A stretch of DNA of 64,000 bases. It comes from Sitta carolinensis. Lineage: Eukaryota; Chordata; Aves; Passeriformes; Sittidae. Each line of letters begins with the position of its first letter. Position 1 is the stretch's first letter. Shown in pieces: positions 1 to 10,184 of the stretch. Position numbers and translations under genes: made by a program. The notes under the pieces are model-generated. The model was not told the DNA's origin, made no database searches, and worked only from the letters and a program-made list of their open reading frames with translations. The stretch is taken from contig CM063283.1 in assembly GCA_032173965.1 (NCBI GenBank), forward strand, positions 88,215,243-88,279,242, read 5' to 3'.

Positions 1-600
1 AGTTGAGAAGCTTTTTGAAATCTGAATTTAGTTTTTACCTCATCCATAAATGTAAAAACCTTAGCACTTAATATGTGAACTCCTAAAAAGACTTACTCCC
101 ACATAGCCCAGATCTTCAGATGTCTTCCTCTGCAGACCTCTGTGTCTTAAATTCACCCAAAACTTTTTGAAGTTCATCTTTGTGCATCGTGTTCATCATC
201 TTTGGATATCGAGTAGCAGCATGGCCTGACCTTCGCTGTGTGGGTACTAACGTTTTAACTGAATTTATAGGATCTGCTTATCTTGCCTGTGCATTAGGGT
301 ATCATTTCCCAACACACAGGGCAGAACTTGTGACTGTGTGAGTGGTGGTCAGTGGAGAAATGAGCTGAGCACTGGGCTCTGCCTGCACACCTGGTGTCAC
401 ACTGCTAAATTTTAGTCAGCTGAGTCCAAACCAGGGAGTAAATGTCCTTTTATAAGCACTATAAATGTGAACTCTTGATGTGTTTTTGAGACTACAGGAG
501 GACTGTATAATAGACCTACAATTTATTTATATTTTGAACTATATTTTTAATCAGGATAATCTGTGTCAGAACACAGATTATTATTGTCTCTGCAATAAGC

Positions 601-925
601 AAGGACATCTTCAACTTAATCAGGTTGTTTAGAGCTCTGTCCAACCTCACCTTGAACACTTCCAGGGATGAGCATCTAACACCTCTCTGCACAACCTGTT
701 CCAGTGTTTCACCACCCTTGTTGCAAAAAACTCCCTTGCTGACCCTAAACTGACTAGTTTAAAACCCTTGCCCCTTTGCTACAGGCTCTGCTAAGAAGTT
801 TCTCCCCATATTTCTTCAGTTTCCTTTAAGTACTGAAAGGCTGCAACAAGGTCTCTCCAGAGCTTTCTCTTCTGAACAATCTGAACAACCCCAACTCTCT
901 CAGCCTGTTCTCATAGGAGAAATGC
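601..925 (-). mobile_element. CR1 LINE 3' fragment
   Basis: Read on the minus strand, this matches the familiar bird CR1 3' region. It runs from a start resembling 'gaggaaaggctgagagagct' (minus-strand 5' end near 925), through 'ggggttgttcag', to 'ggtgaggttggacagagctc' and 'aacctgat' near 601. The final 8-bp repeat tail is not seen. It is a 5'-truncated, diverged copy, as is usual for CR1. No intact protein remains. Confidence 0.75.
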
Positions 926-1014
926 TTAGAAGAGTATTTTTAAGTTTTGGGGTTTGTTCCACTTAATTTTAGCTCTGTGCTTTTAAACACTATTACAAGT
1001 AAATTTAGAATAAT

Positions 1015-1073
<59 letters not shown>

Positions 1074-1080
1074 CTATCTA
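1015..1080. repeat. (CTAT)n microsatellite
   Basis: About 16 tandem copies of the tetranucleotide CTAT, with one interruption (tctctatc) near the right end. It is nearly perfect over about 60 bp, so it is probably length-variable between individuals. Confidence 0.97.
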
Positions 1081-1723
1081 AAGTAAATATTGATGGTTAG
1101 ACCCAGTTAGTTTCCTTCTATAACCTGTAACCAGAATTGGGTAGAGGATTTTGTTTTTTTCAAAATTGTAGGAAGAGGATTAAAAAAGTTCTTTCCCTTT
1201 GATATGCTACCTGGAACCCTTTTGAACATAAATTACCGTTTACCTCCAAAAGTGTGTGGGAGGGTGGTGGTGTAGAAATCAGAAAGCATCAGTGTTTCAG
1301 ATTCTCAGTGACCAAACAGTAGAAGGTCTGTGAAGAGTACATAATTTACTTACCAGAAAAAACCTTGAGACAGTTTGTATATGTTAGACTTTAAAATCAC
1401 TGCAACATTTAGCATAGTGAGTTTGTGAAAATAGGGAAATAGAAAGACAAAATACTTTTTCTAAATGCTTACCATGACACAAAGATAAAGCAAGCAACCT
1501 CTGAATCTTCAGTAAACTGAACTCTCATTTTTCCAGTTATTAAATGCATGTTTTTTCTATAAGACAATTTCCAGAAAACCACAGTTAGGAGTAGTATAGG
1601 AGATGCTCCATTTTACCATGTGTGCAATCATTCTAGGATTACATGACACTTGGAAGAGAAGCTTTCATATTTTTTAGTCCAGCAAGCTATGGGTATCATG
1701 CATTTTGCACTGAGGAGTGGAAA

Positions 1724-1726
<3 letters not shown>

Positions 1727-1758
<32 letters not shown>
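1727..1758. repeat. (AT)n microsatellite
   Basis: About 16 uninterrupted AT dinucleotides, followed by a short TACACA-rich stretch. It creates several artificial tyrosine-isoleucine open frames on both strands that are not genes. Confidence 0.97.
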
Positions 1759-1761
<3 letters not shown>

Positions 1762-2745
1762 CACATATACACACATCTCCATTTTTATGGAAAATTCTGT
1801 GCAGAATTTGCCTGCAAACACAGAGAAGGTAGGCTACGTAGTTATGAATCCACATTAAACACTATTGTTTCACAAAGTACACAAACAATATATTCATTGC
1901 ATGTGGGTAAAATTTACACCAGTGATAGGAGAGAGATGTGAGACTTTGGATGTCTGGCTGCTTTATAAATAGTAAAGGAAGACATCTGTTCACTGGTTAA
2001 TGTGGGAGGAGACATATTGTTATCACAGATTTACAAATCTTTGTGTGCACATGAGAGCTTGAGGGACTGAATTTGGTATTTTTATTTCTGGATAAAGAAA
2101 TACCTTCTCCTCCTGAATTTGTTGTCATTCTAGTTAATGTCAAGCCAAGAATGAAGCTTCACTTGGTATCAGTTGACTTAATGTGGAGGAAGACAGAGTT
2201 CTTCCTCTGGGAAGCTGATGCAAAAGATATGTTTTGCAATGCATTTTTTTCACATGAGGAACTTTGCTAGGAAAGTGCAAGCAACCTTCTCCATGCTAAA
2301 CTGTGAGCTAGGGAAAAATTGTTTAACACGTGCAAGGAAATATAAACAAACTGATGTTTCTCTTAAAAATCAGAGTGAAAACTAAAAAGAATGAGAGAGA
2401 TTTGTTACAGTTCAAAACAGGAGGAACTGTTAGTAAATTATGTACCTATTTTTTGATCCTTGTGTGAAAAGAGTTGTTAAGTTTTAACCCTTTGTTTTTT
2501 TCTGTATTTTCAGAAAGACACCCATTGTCAGAGGAAAGGAGGGTAGCTGCCATTGATAGGGCTGTCCATTTGCTCTGAAGGAGGAGACCATGCTGAAACA
2601 TCTTTTTAAGATGCCTTCCATTCTGAGCATCAAAAAAGATCATCTAATATTATCCTAGGTTTAAAAAACAAAGATGAATTTGAGGTGATTTTTCACTTGA
2701 TTCTTCTGCCCTGGATAACCACCTGCATATATGTATATGCATATA

Positions 2746-2751
2746 CACGTG
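2746..2751. promoter_or_regulatory. CACGTG E-box upstream of the opsin start
   Basis: A palindromic CACGTG lies 155 bp before the opsin ATG, at the end of an alternating purine-pyrimidine run (2724-2756) that also contains TATA-like stretches. CACGTG is the canonical site for bHLH factors such as CLOCK/BMAL1 and USF. By chance alone several such hexamers are expected in 64 kb; another lies at 18374-18379. Only its position near the start makes it worth noting. Confidence 0.2.
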
Positions 2752-2905
2752 CATAATCATCTAAGAGTTATCTCATTTGAGCAAAGATCACAAGGCTCTT
2801 GAGATGATTTAATCTGTGATGGAATGACTTCTGGGAAACTGCTGGAGTACTTCAGCAAAGGGCACCCAGCATCTCTGTCCTCACCAATCCTTGGCAAAGT
2901 CTGAA

Positions 2906-3242
2906 ATGAACCACACTTGGACATACAACCTGAGCTTTGGTGCACCTGCAGATCCTGTTGAGCCAAAGGCTGGACTCTCACGAAGTGGGCACACAGTAGT
3001 GGCTGTTTTTCTTGGATTAATCTTGTTTTTTGGTTTCTTGAATAACTTAATTGTCCTCATCCTCTTCTGCAAGTTTAAAACCCTTCGTAACCCAGTCAAC
3101 ATGCTTCTCCTGAACATCAGTATCAGTGACATGCTAGTGTGCATCTCAGGCACTACCCTCAGTTTTGTATCCAACATCCGTGGCAAATGGATTGGAGGGG
3201 ACCATGCTTGTAGGTGGTATGGCTTTGTCAATTCCTGCTTTG
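2906..3242 (+). CDS. TMTOPS: TMT opsin, coding exon 1 (N-terminus to start of TM3)
   Basis: First coding exon of a non-visual opsin, a light-sensing G-protein-coupled receptor of the plasma membrane. ATG at 2906 is the first in-frame Met after a stop at 2825. The exon encodes residues 1-112 plus one base of codon 113. Two N-glycosylation sequons (N2-H-T, N8-L-S) lie in the extracellular N-terminus. TM1 spans about 30-54, with conserved N47. TM2 spans about 66-90, with D75 in the NISISDML block. C102 is the extracellular disulfide cysteine, and Y105 sits where rhodopsin has its E113 counterion. The block SGTTLSFVSNIRGKW and the ending YGFVNSCFG fit the TMT subfamily better than OPN3 proper, from memory of the families. 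The donor is G|GTAAGA, phase 1. I cannot say which TMT paralogue this is. Confidence 0.93.
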
Positions 3243-5610
3243 GTAAGAGCTCAATGATTATTCTTTACCATTCTTCTTTTTAACAGGGGTGCATGAAGCA
3301 ATGTGATTAGGGAGCTAAATGTGGTGAACAGGATATTTTTGTTGCCTCGTTATGGTCAAGCACAAGCATAGTTTAAAATATCTTGAAAAAAGATTTTATG
3401 AAAGAGTAGCATAGATCTAATAAATATTTCCTAACATATCTCATTCTTCAAAATTACTTATTTCTTAAGAGCTAAAAATGGAACCTAAAAAAGGCAAGCC
3501 ATTGGACAGAGTTTGATTAAGTGTATGAACATATATAATACTTCCCTCTTTTTCTGGAAAATCTGCCATTGCTGAACTGCAGGTCCCTCAGTGAGATTTG
3601 TCAGGAACAAAGCCTCCTGAAAGCCCCCTTTTTACAATTTTTTATCTCTCAATCTATAATATGAATTCCTCATGTCCCAGATAGTGAGTTCTCATCATTA
3701 GATGATTTCTGTTCTGCAAAGCAGTCTTGATTTTAGAATTGCATGCCTGCAGCTTCAATAGAAAATTAAGTTGCAGGAACAGATTTGACAGAAGTGATGG
3801 GAAAAAGTATTCAGTGTTCTTCTCTTGTCCAGACAAATTTTTTTTTGCAACCATCTCTTGCATTGATAGATATAAGTGTTGTAACTGGTTTTTTAGTTAT
3901 TAAAAGAAGATAAGGGACAATGAACAGTCAGAGGGCACCTTTCATCCCTCAAAGGATGAGGCCTTTGGCTTGAAGATGCCTGTTGTATCACCAGGCAGTG
4001 ATACATTTATTTATATATTCATTTCTTCATTTATTTCTACATTCATAAAAAGATCCACTAAAGCATGAACTGGCCTCTGGGTATGAGTCTAGATATGATC
4101 CTTATCTAACCCAGACCAGGGAATTTGGCACAGCTTCCTCTTGCTCTACAGCCTTGTTTTGGTGCCTCCAGGCCATGAGGACAGGACAGAGCATTCCTGG
4201 CTCTTCTCCTGCCCCGGATTGCAGCACATCTTGTGTAGGCCCTTTGACCTAAATAGTGTCCCCACAGCTCTATTGTAAAATCAGGTGGTGGATTCAAACA
4301 CATGTTCTCTAGCTGAATTATAAACTCTTTGCTACTTCAGTGGTGTGGTCTCTGGTACCTGTCCCTTCCTCAAATGTGTGCTCCACTCATGACCATTAAC
4401 TCATCCTGGCAGCTTCCTCTGGGAAACTGCTGCTTTGTCCAAAGTGAAGTCTCAGGAGTTACTAATGCTATGTAATATAAGAGCACTTACTTTGGTCATC
4501 CAAAAATAGTCTCTATAGTCAACAGTACCTTGGCTTGTTTTGGTAGGTTGTTTTCAGTTTGGTCTGTGCTGAGCAGAATGAACATGTCTTCTTCTAGGTT
4601 TTGTTTCCATTTTCATGTGTTTTATGATTTCAAATATTTCTTTAAGTAGTTTTCTCAGGCAAAAAGAAGTTGGGACTGTTTTTTTTTTCTCCATAGTTTG
4701 AGCTTTCTTTTTATTATTTACCAGTGGGAGGGGGAATAATATTTGAAGAAAAAGGGCAAAAAGAGGTGGGTGTTCAAGGGCTCAAGGTGTGTTAAAGGTG
4801 CCCTTTTGAGCCTGCTGGCTTCTGTCTGGACACAAGCAAGTTACCATCCCATTGACTGTGGAATTAAACCTGCAAATGGGTAAGCTTCTCCCAGGGTATT
4901 CTGTTAGTAGAATAATTTTTCAAAGTTAGATCTATATGAATATAATGCGTGGCAGGAATGCAGATTTCTCTGCTATTGTGATATCTGTTTTCATGTCAAA
5001 GTTTATCCTATAATTCTTAAAATTGATTTGATCATCAAAAAGCACACAAGCAAACAGAACAGCAAAACCCAGAATGCCAAAGGTGATCTCAGCTCCTCTG
5101 AGTGATGTTGGTGCTGTCAGAGGGGTGTCCTGGGAAGCTGAGGCAGCCTTAATGCACGTAGTTATTAAACTGTGCATAGTTCATGTGAAAGTCTTGCAGT
5201 GCTCACATTTTTTCTTTCATTGGTGTGTATAAAGGGCATAATGAAGAAGTTTGATTGCAGAGTTATAATTAAAAGCTATTGATTGGGATATAGAAACAGT
5301 AGAAGCAAATAACAATAGCAGGTTGCCTAACATTTATGTGTCTTTACAAACAAATTTTATCTGCTGATAAATATAATTATCAATCCTTTAGCTATTCCTA
5401 AAAAGATCTCATAAATTTATTCATTAAAAAAATAGCTTTCCCTCCTCAGTACCTCATGTCTGATTTTGCCCCATCAAAAATAAGTGAAAGGGCCCTAATA
5501 TTCAAGATCCAGAATAGAGATGTGTAATAGGAAAGGTAATTAAGATGAACTGAAGTTCAACATCAAGGTTAGTAAGAATAAATGCTTCAATATTCTTATC
5601 TGTTTGGGGC

Positions 5611-5667
5611 TTTTTTTTGTTTGTTTTTTTTTTGTTGTGTTTTTTTTTTTTTTTGTTGTTTTTTTTG
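5611..5667. repeat. T-rich low-complexity tract
   Basis: Runs of 7-14 T broken by single G residues. It could be simple low complexity or the remnant of a minus-strand poly(A) tail. No element was recognised next to it. Confidence 0.9.
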
Positions 5668-5717
5668 TCATGAGATAGATGATCCTACTAGGATAAACAA
5701 CAGTATAGGAACATAAT

Positions 5718-5757
5718 GTTAATGATGTTAAGTGTTAATGATGTTAAGTGTTAATGA
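5718..5757. repeat. 16-bp tandem repeat
   Basis: Two perfect adjacent copies of gttaatgatgttaagt (5718-5733 and 5734-5749), followed by a partial third copy. This is a small local duplication in intron 1. Confidence 0.95.
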
Positions 5758-5789
5758 GGTTTAGGACTATGGCTTCGGGGTAATTACAG

Positions 5790-5854
5790 TGGTGCTGGGT
5801 TGCTGGTTGGACTAAATGATCTTCAAGATCTCTCACAACCTGGATGATTCTGTG
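5790..5854 (+). mobile_element. CR1 LINE extreme 3' end
   Basis: Short plus-strand match to the end of bird CR1: 'ggttggactaaatgatcttc' followed by 'caacctggatgattctgtg', which is the pre-tail and the degenerate start of the 8-bp ATTCTATG-type tail. It is heavily truncated. Confidence 0.65.
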
Positions 5855-6296
5855 CTGCTCCAAGTTCACTGGCCCCACTAGAATTGCACTTTCTTGTTCT
5901 AAATGAAGTATGTACCTCTTTTTTTCTCACTGCAGTATTTTTCTAAATGGTGAAGAAACTAAAAGTGGGCAACTAATCTTCATTAATTAATAAATTATTT
6001 AATAAATCTTCATTATTTCATGATGTGTAAGACATACCTAAACCAAATTAAAACTGTTCAAATATTTATAAGTACAGTTAATTTTTGCAAGTCTTCTGAA
6101 AGGACAGTATTTTAAAGGTTATTTTTCCCCCTCCCATTTTGTGACATGATGAAAGGCTTCTTTTGTGTTTTAAACCGAATGGAGAGTAAAGGTGTTATCC
6201 TTCACTTCAAGGTATGGCTTGGATGAAACCTGAGGGAGTGAAAGTAGGAAGTTGAGATTTGTTTCAAATGTAAATGCAAGGTGAGGGATTACTTAC

Positions 6297-6341
6297 TTTT
6301 TTTTTTTTGTTTTTTTTTTTTTTCCCTTTTTTTTTTTTTTT
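6297..6341. repeat. T-rich tract
   Basis: Three runs of T (roughly 12-15 each) separated by a G and by CCC. It is low-complexity sequence inside intron 1. Confidence 0.92.
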
Positions 6342-9300
6342 CCCTCTAAACTGTCTTCCCTTTTTTAAAATCACATGCCTTGGAGGCGATCTGGAAAGCA
6401 GATCTGATGCCCCTGCCAGCAGTATTGACAGTTAGATGCTAGCAGGAAATCAAGTAAGTTATTTACCAGGCAATCATTGCCTACCCCAGGCACTGAAAAA
6501 CCATGACCCAAGAATGAGCACCAGGGGGATGCCATAGGCACACTGGAGAAAAATTATGGACAAAATGTAGTTATTTGGTTTAATTACTTGCTGCTATCCC
6601 TATATATGCTTTGTGATTTCAAACCAAACGTAGAAAGCACAAGGTTTGGAAGCTAATGGGAAGTGCAGATGCTGATCAATAAGCATGTAATGGGGATTTT
6701 AAGGAGAAAATTAAATATTGTGAGATCTGCTATGGAAGCATGAGCTGTTGGGTCTTGATCTGAGGAAGCACCAGGAATGCAGCTGTAAGAGAAACAGCAT
6801 GATCTGTTCCCAGAGTAAATGTTTTTACCCTGGTGCTCGTCCTTGATTGCAGCTCTGTTAAGTAGGTCACTGCAGTGGAAATTGCATGTGCCACTGAGTT
6901 GAGGAAATGGATGGATTTTTAAAATTTGCTGCCATTACCCACCACTTTGTCATGATTTGACAGGCTCATGGTTATACACTTAAGCAAACATGGAAAGTGA
7001 CACAGGGTACAGGATCTATTTTCACAGCTGAACTCTCAGTAAACTTTGCAGGCAAGGTGAAATAAGGATGGTTAAATACATCGTGAAATAATTAAGGATT
7101 TTAATTTAGGAAAAATACGTCATTTTTAAGGCACTCTTATAGAAACCACCTACATAGGAAGAGATATGTCATCCTAAGAAAAGTTTGTCTTGCAGTTTTG
7201 ACCATCTCACATGTAATCTCTCCACATTGATTTATTAGACATTTCAAATCTCTGGACAGATGAAAACTTTCAGAAAACATTAGTCATTTCCCAAGATACT
7301 TGCAATAACGTAAACTTCCCAAACATGTGGACATGCAGAATTTGAGCTCAGATGACTTCTGGAGTTCATTCTTAAAATCGCTACTCTATGCCATGTCGTA
7401 TCAGGATTAAATATTAAATAGATTGATATATATGAGAAAGACAGAGCTGTCTCTGGCTCCAGAAATCCAGCAATAGATTCTAACACTGTAAAAGTTCCAA
7501 GAGACATTACTAGCAGGGAAATTTTTGTGGCTGTTGAGCTCTTAGCTCTTGTTTTCAGGTGTCTGCTGGTTGTTTTCTCTTTCTTAACCTTCATGGTGGT
7601 TAAAATACCTGGCAGCTTTCCTAAGAAGTTGTTTCTGATATTTCATTGTAAAAAATGAATTCTGATTAGTGTTGTGTGAAAGAACATCACTGTTCAGAGG
7701 AGCCAGAGATGCCTATATAAAAGCTGTGTGTCTTGATGTCTGTCTTCCCACCCAGCATCCTGTCAGTCCTGGGTGCAGTAGAGGGCTACAGATGTATTTG
7801 AACTGAAGTAAGGCATTTAGGTGTGTCCTAATACCCATTGATAACTCAAGGTCATACCTAAATGAGTACTTTAATCTTTTTAGAAACCCTGTACTCAACT
7901 CTATGGGCAGATAATCTTTTCAGACATATAAAGCAGTTATCGATTTATTCCCTTGTAAACTGCCAGAGAACACAATGAATGAGAAATGGAGCTATTCATG
8001 ATTTTCCTTTAAAGTTCAGCTGCCTCGTGTCCTTAAACAAATAATTTTCATCTTAGTATTTTACCTTGATTTTATATGCTGTGTCTTAGACTTACTGCAT
8101 TAAACTAAGGTACCTATATTTACTCTAAGAGTATAGACTTCCAACATACTGGAAACTCTCTGTTTATGGGATGCAGTTGGGATCTCAGAAGTCATAGATT
8201 TTTTTTTTTCCACAGAAAAGATATAATCTCACTTGGCTTGATCCTGCAAGAACTCATCTGACGTTTTCTGAGCTTTGCAGCAGCAAATACTCATCTCCCA
8301 GTGCAAAACCACTCTTAGCAGTTCCTTGCCTGCCCACTGACAGATTGCTCCTTTTCCAGTAGGCTTGGGATGGGGTTAAAGCTGATATTTTCATAAATAA
8401 ACCTGATAGTAAACACAACTAATCAGTAATGCTTAGGAAAGCAGTTCTGCAACAAACTCTGAAAACATTTTCTGAGTAAAGTGCTTAGACTCTGTTATGC
8501 CTGCCTCATTGTGACCCATGTAAGTTTTCCTCAGTAGCTGGTTAGTGCCAGATATAATCTGCTGGTTCAAAGAGGGGAGGGCAAAATCCAGTGTCTGACT
8601 CACAGGAATAAGTAAAAAAAAAAAAGGAGAAATGTTGTCATGAACTAGAGGGCTTTAGTTTAATTCAGTGTAACAACTGACAGCTTGTCCTGAATTTTTC
8701 TATGTAATTTCCAGCATCTGATATATATTAGATTTTATAGTAAAGAAAAATACGAAAGTAATTATTAAGAATATATGAATAGAGATATGATATATACGAT
8801 AGTTGATATCAATGAGATATGTTGTTCATTATTAAATACAGTTCTCAGGGCCATACTTACATGGAAAAAATGAAATGCTCAACCCCTTATGGACAGATGA
8901 AGATCGTCTGACTAAAACCAGATATTTTCCAATCCCCAAGGCTTCTTTTATAATCAATGGAAAACCAGATCTGTACTGCCAAGCATGCAAACTGTTCAAC
9001 ACATCTGAGACCTTCTCTTCAGGGTGATATACGTCCCACATGCACCCCTTTATCTCTGTGGACTATGAAAGGAACCCAAGCTCAGGGGTAAATACCTGCT
9101 CTGTACCTCTCTGAAGTCATCACAAATAGAGTGTTTATTACTGCTTTTCTCTTTCTCTACTTTACTTACTTTTGCTTATAATTCCCTCTCCACTTCAGTA
9201 ACCTCTTCCAGGATGTTTCCAGGAATTTCTATTTCCTATAGGCATTAAAAACTGTACAAAGTTGAAATCACCTAAAATAGTTTTGCAGGAGTGAGCATTT

Positions 9301-9631
9301 TTAAGATGTCTGTTGTGTTTTCATGAAGACGTGTCCCAGTCCTCTTACTAATTTTACAAATTCATCATGTGAGGAAAAGGCTGTCAGCTCTCTCTACAGG
9401 TAATTTGTAGAGCACGAGTACTGGCTTCTGCATTCAATTTACATGCTTAAAGCAGGGAGACAACTTGGGCAAAAATTCTAGAAAACATGATAAAGGAGGA
9501 ATCATACCATGAAAAGAAAGTGGAAACAGAAGACCTAATCTCCTACTTTGAATGTTATTCCTGGAATCAGAGACTTCTCTCTGGTCGGCATGTTAACACT
9601 TTCTTGAGATAAGAGAGGGTTTTGCCTTGGT

Positions 9632-10184
9632 TGCAGCAGGGTTTCACCCAAGATGAGTGCTGGGCTGGAGATGAAGCACTGTGCAGCCCCTTGCTCAAGC
9701 CCTCCTCGTGGAACAGGGAGGAGAATCAAAGCAGAATTTTTTGTTGAGATAAGAACAGTTTAATAATTGAAGATAAAGTAAAATACAATAATAATGGAAA
9801 ATAATAACTATAATGCCAATATAAGGGGGAAAAAAATATTGGTGCACAATGCTGTTTCTCACCACCTGCTGACCAATGTCAGACCCTACCAGCTGCCCTT
9901 CTGGGTAACTCCTCTCAGCTTATATATTGAGCATGTTGTTCTATGGTCCGGAATATCCCTTTGGTTACATCACCTGTCCTAGCTATGCTCCCTCCCTGTT
10001 TGTTTTGTATACCACCTCTCTGGCAGACTGTGAGACAAGAAAAAAATAAAGTCCTTGACCTAGGATAAACATGACTTAGCAAAACCCCTGAAATACCAGT
10101 GTGTTCATCTCAGTCTTAATAGAAAACAGTACTATGAGAGCTCCTGAAAAGAAATTATCTCTACCTTGGCTGAAAAGCAGGACA
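9632..10184 (-). mobile_element. Endogenous-retrovirus LTR (avian ERVL-like)
   Basis: On the minus strand the element opens with TGTCCTG at 10184, as in an abundant bird LTR family that begins TGTCCTGGTTT. It carries a TATA-like AATATATAAG near 9920, then an AT-rich segment with 'attaaactgttcttatctca'. It closes near 9632 with a sequence resembling the family ending GGGTTAAACCACGACA (here diverged). Family membership is from memory. No matching target-site duplication was seen at the guessed ends. Sequence left of 9632 (to about 9530) may be further element DNA. Open frames within it on either strand are not host genes. Confidence 0.65.

Larger units (their letters stand above)
1..2905. other. 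Upstream flank of the opsin gene
   Basis: No coding region is supported here. It holds a minus-strand CR1 3' fragment, a CTAT tetranucleotide repeat and an AT dinucleotide repeat, listed separately. The opsin 5' UTR and promoter should lie in this flank or further upstream. There is no CpG-rich block just before the start codon, so the promoter is probably not a CpG island unless a non-coding first exon lies outside the window. Confidence 0.6.

Noticed and set aside
1628..1941. Overlapping Tyr/Ile-rich frames on both strands
   Set aside because: They are created by the AT dinucleotide repeat.
2891..2905. Five extra in-frame codons before the opsin ATG, starting at TTG
   Set aside because: TTG is not a normal start in vertebrate nuclear genes. 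ATG at 2906 is the first in-frame Met after the stop at 2825.
2881..3231. Minus-strand 116-codon frame
   Set aside because: It is the antisense shadow of opsin exon 1.
3243..3283. Open frame continuing past exon 1
   Set aside because: It reads through a strong donor (G|gtaaga), and the residues after CFG do not match opsins. Joining to 27119 restores the family sequence.
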